Source: Spirochaetaceae bacterium (GTDB lineage: Bacteria > Spirochaetota > Spirochaetia > Treponematales > Rectinemataceae). From it: a stretch of DNA of 6,648 bases. The stretch spans positions 1 to 6,648 of the forward strand of contig JAEUJG010000385.1 in the NCBI GenBank assembly GCA_016794765.1, in the 5' to 3' direction. The position numbers were made by a program, and so were the translations under genes. Below are positions 4,899 through 6,648 of this stretch, one piece after another (position 1 is the first letter of the stretch; each line of letters starts with the position of its first letter). The notes under the pieces are model-generated. The model saw nothing but the letters and a program-made list of their open reading frames with translations. It had not been told where the DNA came from and did no database searches.

Positions 4899-6103
4899 AC
4901 AAGGGAAACTTCAGGCTCTACGGCCGCCGCTGGGCGGTGCTGGCCGTCACGATGCTCGTCAACGCGACCATCCAGGCGCTGTGGATCGCCTACGCCCCCG
5001 TAGCGAGCCTGGCCGCGGCCTACTACGGCGTCTCGGAACTCGCGGTCGGCTTCTTCGCGATGTCCTTCATGCTGGCCTTCATCCCGTTTTCGATCCCGGC
5101 CTCCTGGCTCATCGACCGCTTCGGCTTCGCCCGCGTCGTGGGGATCGGTTCGCTCGCGGTCGGCGGCTTCGGCCTCCTTCGCGGCCTCGCGGGCCCGAGC
5201 TACGCCCTCGCCCTCGCCGCCACGGCGGGCATGGCGGTCTGCCAGCCCCTCCTCCTCAACGCCTGGACCAAGATGCCGGCGGCCTGGTTCCCCGCGCGGG
5301 AACGGGCGACGGCGGTCGGCCTCACGACCCTGGCCAACATCGTCGGCACCGCGGCGGGCCTCGTCCTGACGCCGATCCTGGCCGAAAGCCTCGGGCTCTC
5401 GGGAACGCAGCTCGCCTACGGCGCGGCCGCGCTGGCCTCGGGCCTGGCCTTCGTCCTCGTGGCCCGGGAGCGCCCGGCCACGCCCCCCGACGAGTCGGCA
5501 TCCGGGGAGCGGGCCCTCATGTTGGAAGGCCTCCGCCACGCGCTGCGCGTGCCCTCCTTCCGCCGCTATCTCCTCATGGCCTTCATCGGCATGGGCGTCT
5601 TCAACGGCGTGACCACCTGGGTCGAGGCTATTGCGCGGCCCCGCGGAGTCGATCCCTCCCGGGCGGGACTCCTCGGCGCCATCATGCTCGCCGGCGGCCT
5701 CGTCGGCGCCGTCCTCGTCCCCGCGCTTTCCGACCGCAGCGGCAAACGCCGGCCCTTCATCGCCCTCGGCCTCGCGGGCGCGGTGCCGGGACTGCTCGGC
5801 CTGGCCTTCGCGCCGAGCTATCCCCTCCTCGCCCTATCCAGCCTCTTCCTGGGCTTCTGCCTCGTCGCGGTCAGCCCCGTGGGGATGCAGTATGCGTCGG
5901 AGTCCGTGCGGCCCACGCCGGAGGGCAGTTCGAACGGCCTCGTTTCGCTGGCCGGCCAGGCCTCCGTCCTCCTCGTCTACGCGATGGAGGCCCTGAACCG
6001 CGCGACGGGCAGCTTCGCAGCCTCGCTCGCTTCCTGCGCGGCCCTATTGGCCCTGGCGGCCCTCCTGGCCACGCGCCTCAAGGAGGCGCCGTCGCGGCCT
6101 TGA
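4895..6103 (+). CDS. MFS transporter, FLVCR (SLC49)-like
   Basis: A 402-residue inner-membrane carrier with about 12 hydrophobic helices (roughly 14-36, 47-70, 80-100, 103-125, 138-160, 170-190, then 223-243, 257-278, 287-305, 308-328, 345-366, 373-393) and a hydrophilic central loop (191-222). MFS motif A-like loops occur at WLIDRFGFAR (71-80) and LSDRSGKRRP (278-287). From memory it aligns well with animal FLVCR1/2: RRWAVL, NATIQALWIAYAPVA, YYGVS, FMLAFIPFSIPASWLID, WFPARERATA, and TPEGSSNGL near helix 11. W30 falls on the Trp of the choline pocket reported for FLVCR1, but I149 appears where a pocket Gln sits. The start is GTG, overlapping the kinase stop (GTGA), with AAGGAG 8 bp upstream. 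As last gene of the operon it probably imports the substrate, perhaps an amine-bearing small molecule. MFS fold near certain; FLVCR kinship likely; substrate inferred. Confidence 0.92.
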   Translation: MNKGNFRLYGRRWAVLAVTMLVNATIQALWIAYAPVASLAAAYYGVSELAVGFFAMSFMLAFIPFSIPASWLIDRFGFARVVGIGSLAVGGFGLLRGLAGPSYALALAATAGMAVCQPLLLNAWTKMPAAWFPARERATAVGLTTLANIVGTAAGLVLTPILAESLGLSGTQLAYGAAALASGLAFVLVARERPATPPDESASGERALMLEGLRHALRVPSFRRYLLMAFIGMGVFNGVTTWVEAIARPRGVDPSRAGLLGAIMLAGGLVGAVLVPALSDRSGKRRPFIALGLAGAVPGLLGLAFAPSYPLLALSSLFLGFCLVAVSPVGMQYASESVRPTPEGSSNGLVSLAGQASVLLVYAMEALNRATGSFAASLASCAALLALAALLATRLKEAPSRP

Positions 6104-6110
6104 GGCCGCG
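6093..6110 (+). terminator. Hairpin across the transporter stop codon, possible operon terminator
   Basis: CGCGGCC (6093-6099) and GGCCGCG (6104-6110) form a perfect 7-bp stem around a TTGA loop that contains the TGA stop codon (6101-6103). It is strong and correctly placed at the end of the operon but lacks a T-tract, so it may end transcription only with Rho, or protect the mRNA 3' end. Confidence 0.4.
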
Positions 6111-6118
6111 GAGCCTTC

Positions 6119-6141
6119 GCCGGCCCCGCCGGCCCCGCCGG
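6119..6141. repeat. 9-bp tandem repeat in the convergent spacer
   Basis: GCCGGCCCC is repeated at 6119-6127 and 6128-6136, followed by a partial copy GCCGG (6137-6141). It lies between the transporter and TetR-family stop codons. It can fold into short GC hairpins; replication slippage in G+C-rich DNA is a sufficient explanation. Confidence 0.6.
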
Positions 6142-6146
6142 AGCCC

Positions 6147-6162
6147 GGCGCCTCGGGGCGCC
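6147..6162 (-). terminator. Short hairpin just after the TetR-family gene
   Basis: GGCGCC (6147-6152) and GGCGCC (6157-6162) pair around a 4-nt loop, 6 bp beyond the TetR-family stop when read on the minus strand. The stem is only 6 bp and has no T-tract, so termination is possible but not demonstrated. Confidence 0.3.
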
Positions 6163-6187
6163 AGGGCCTCAGGGCGCCAGGGCCTTG
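6156..6187. repeat. 16-bp tandem duplication spanning the TetR-family stop codon
   Basis: The 14-bp word GGGCGCCAGGGCCT is at 6156-6169 and again at 6172-6185, a 16-bp period. The right copy encodes the last residues (KALAP) of the TetR-family protein and the left copy lies over its stop codon and beyond. It looks like a recent tandem duplication at the gene end. Confidence 0.6.
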
Positions 6188-6648
6188 CGCGCAAGCTCGA
6201 GGAGGCGGGGCACCGCGGTCTCGGGATCGGGCCCCGCGCCGGTGAAAAGCCGGAGCCGCTCGCGGTAGTACTCGGAACCGAAGGAGTACTGGAGGAGGAG
6301 GAGTAGGTCGTCGAGGAAGAAGGCCGCCCAGCCGGGATCGATGGAGGCGGCCACCTCGCCCCGGGCTTGCGCCTCCTCCACCATCGCGCGGTAGCGGCCG
6401 GCCGCGACCGCCTCGATGTTGCCGGAAAGCCGGGCCGCGAGGGGCGCGAGCTCCTCGGTCGTGCAACAGATGTAGATGCGGACGCTCTCCGGGTCGCGGG
6501 CCGCGGTATCCGCGGCCACGCGGAACAGGGCCTCTACGCGCCGGAAGAACTCCCGCTCGCGGGAGAGGATGGCGTCTATGTTCGCCTCGATGAGGACATG
6601 AAACTCCTCGATGAGGGCGAGGAAAATGTCTTCCTTCGTGCGGAAATA
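6169..6648 (-). CDS. TetR/AcrR-family transcriptional regulator, partial (N-terminus outside the window)
   Basis: The minus-strand reading frame is open from the right edge to TGA at 6171-6169, giving 159 residues. The first visible residues, YFRTKEDIFLALIEEF, match the end of the TetR helix-turn-helix domain (the Y-x-F-x-x-K-E-x-L/I-F signature after the recognition helix). About 35-45 N-terminal residues are therefore missing. The remainder is the helical ligand-binding and dimerisation domain, including EEAQARGEVAASIDP and a hydrophobic FFLDDLLLLLQYSF helix, both usual in this family. An in-frame GTG at 6519 is inside the domain and is not the start. The gene is convergent to the transporter gene. 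Local regulators often sit this way, so it may sense the operon's substrate or an intermediate; this is inference. The family is clear; the ligand is unknown. Confidence 0.85.
   Translation of the reverse strand, partial: YFRTKEDIFLALIEEFHVLIEANIDAILSREREFFRRVEALFRVAADTAARDPESVRIYICCTTEELAPLAARLSGNIEAVAAGRYRAMVEEAQARGEVAASIDPGWAAFFLDDLLLLLQYSFGSEYYRERLRLFTGAGPDPETAVPRLLELARKALAP

Noticed and set aside
1067..6103. A haem-synthesis and export module (HemL-like enzyme plus FLVCR-like carrier near a hemerythrin)
   Set aside because: The aldolase and sugar kinase between them have no place in haem synthesis, no other haem genes are present, and hemerythrin contains no haem.
6169..6519. Complete 116-residue protein starting at GTG 6519 on the minus strand
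   Set aside because: The frame stays open to the right edge and encodes the TetR signature YFRTKEDIF upstream, so the GTG is internal.

Overview
The window is very G+C-rich (about 70% by eye) and densely coded. It suggests a high-GC free-living bacterium. No feature fixes the phylum. A PerR-type regulator next to a bacteriohemerythrin suggests an anaerobe or microaerophile that must manage O2 and peroxide. High-GC relatives of spirochaetes or deltaproteobacteria are possible, but that is a weak guess. Nothing looks like a phage, plasmid, insertion sequence, CRISPR array, tRNA or rRNA. All six genes that lie entirely inside the window are intact.

Left part (1-1066): a Fur/PerR-family metalloregulator (48-473) is followed 39 bp later by a single-domain bacteriohemerythrin (513-917) that keeps all seven diiron ligands. 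A G+C-rich hairpin region, with two competing pairings, follows the hemerythrin. Next comes a convincing sigma70-type promoter (TTGACA, 16 bp spacer, extended -10 TGCTAGGAT) and a 16-bp imperfect palindrome at the predicted transcription start.

Central part (1067-6103): four co-directional genes form a tight operon with 4-bp stop/start overlaps at all three junctions (ATGA, ATGA, GTGA). They encode a class III PLP aminotransferase of the glutamate-1-semialdehyde-aminomutase type, a class II (zinc) aldolase/epimerase, an FGGY carbohydrate kinase, and a 12-helix MFS transporter that resembles the FLVCR (SLC49) family. Read together, they suggest uptake of a small amino-substituted polyol or sugar, removal or shift of the amino group to give a ketose, phosphorylation, and aldol cleavage or epimerisation into central metabolism. 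The order and the substrate are inferred. I do not recognise the set as a named pathway, and it is the best candidate here for an undescribed system.

Right part (6104-6648): a short convergent spacer holds G+C-rich hairpins and tandem repeats. The C-terminal part of a TetR-family regulator is on the minus strand and runs off the right edge. It may regulate the operon, but it is convergent to it, so that link is unproven.
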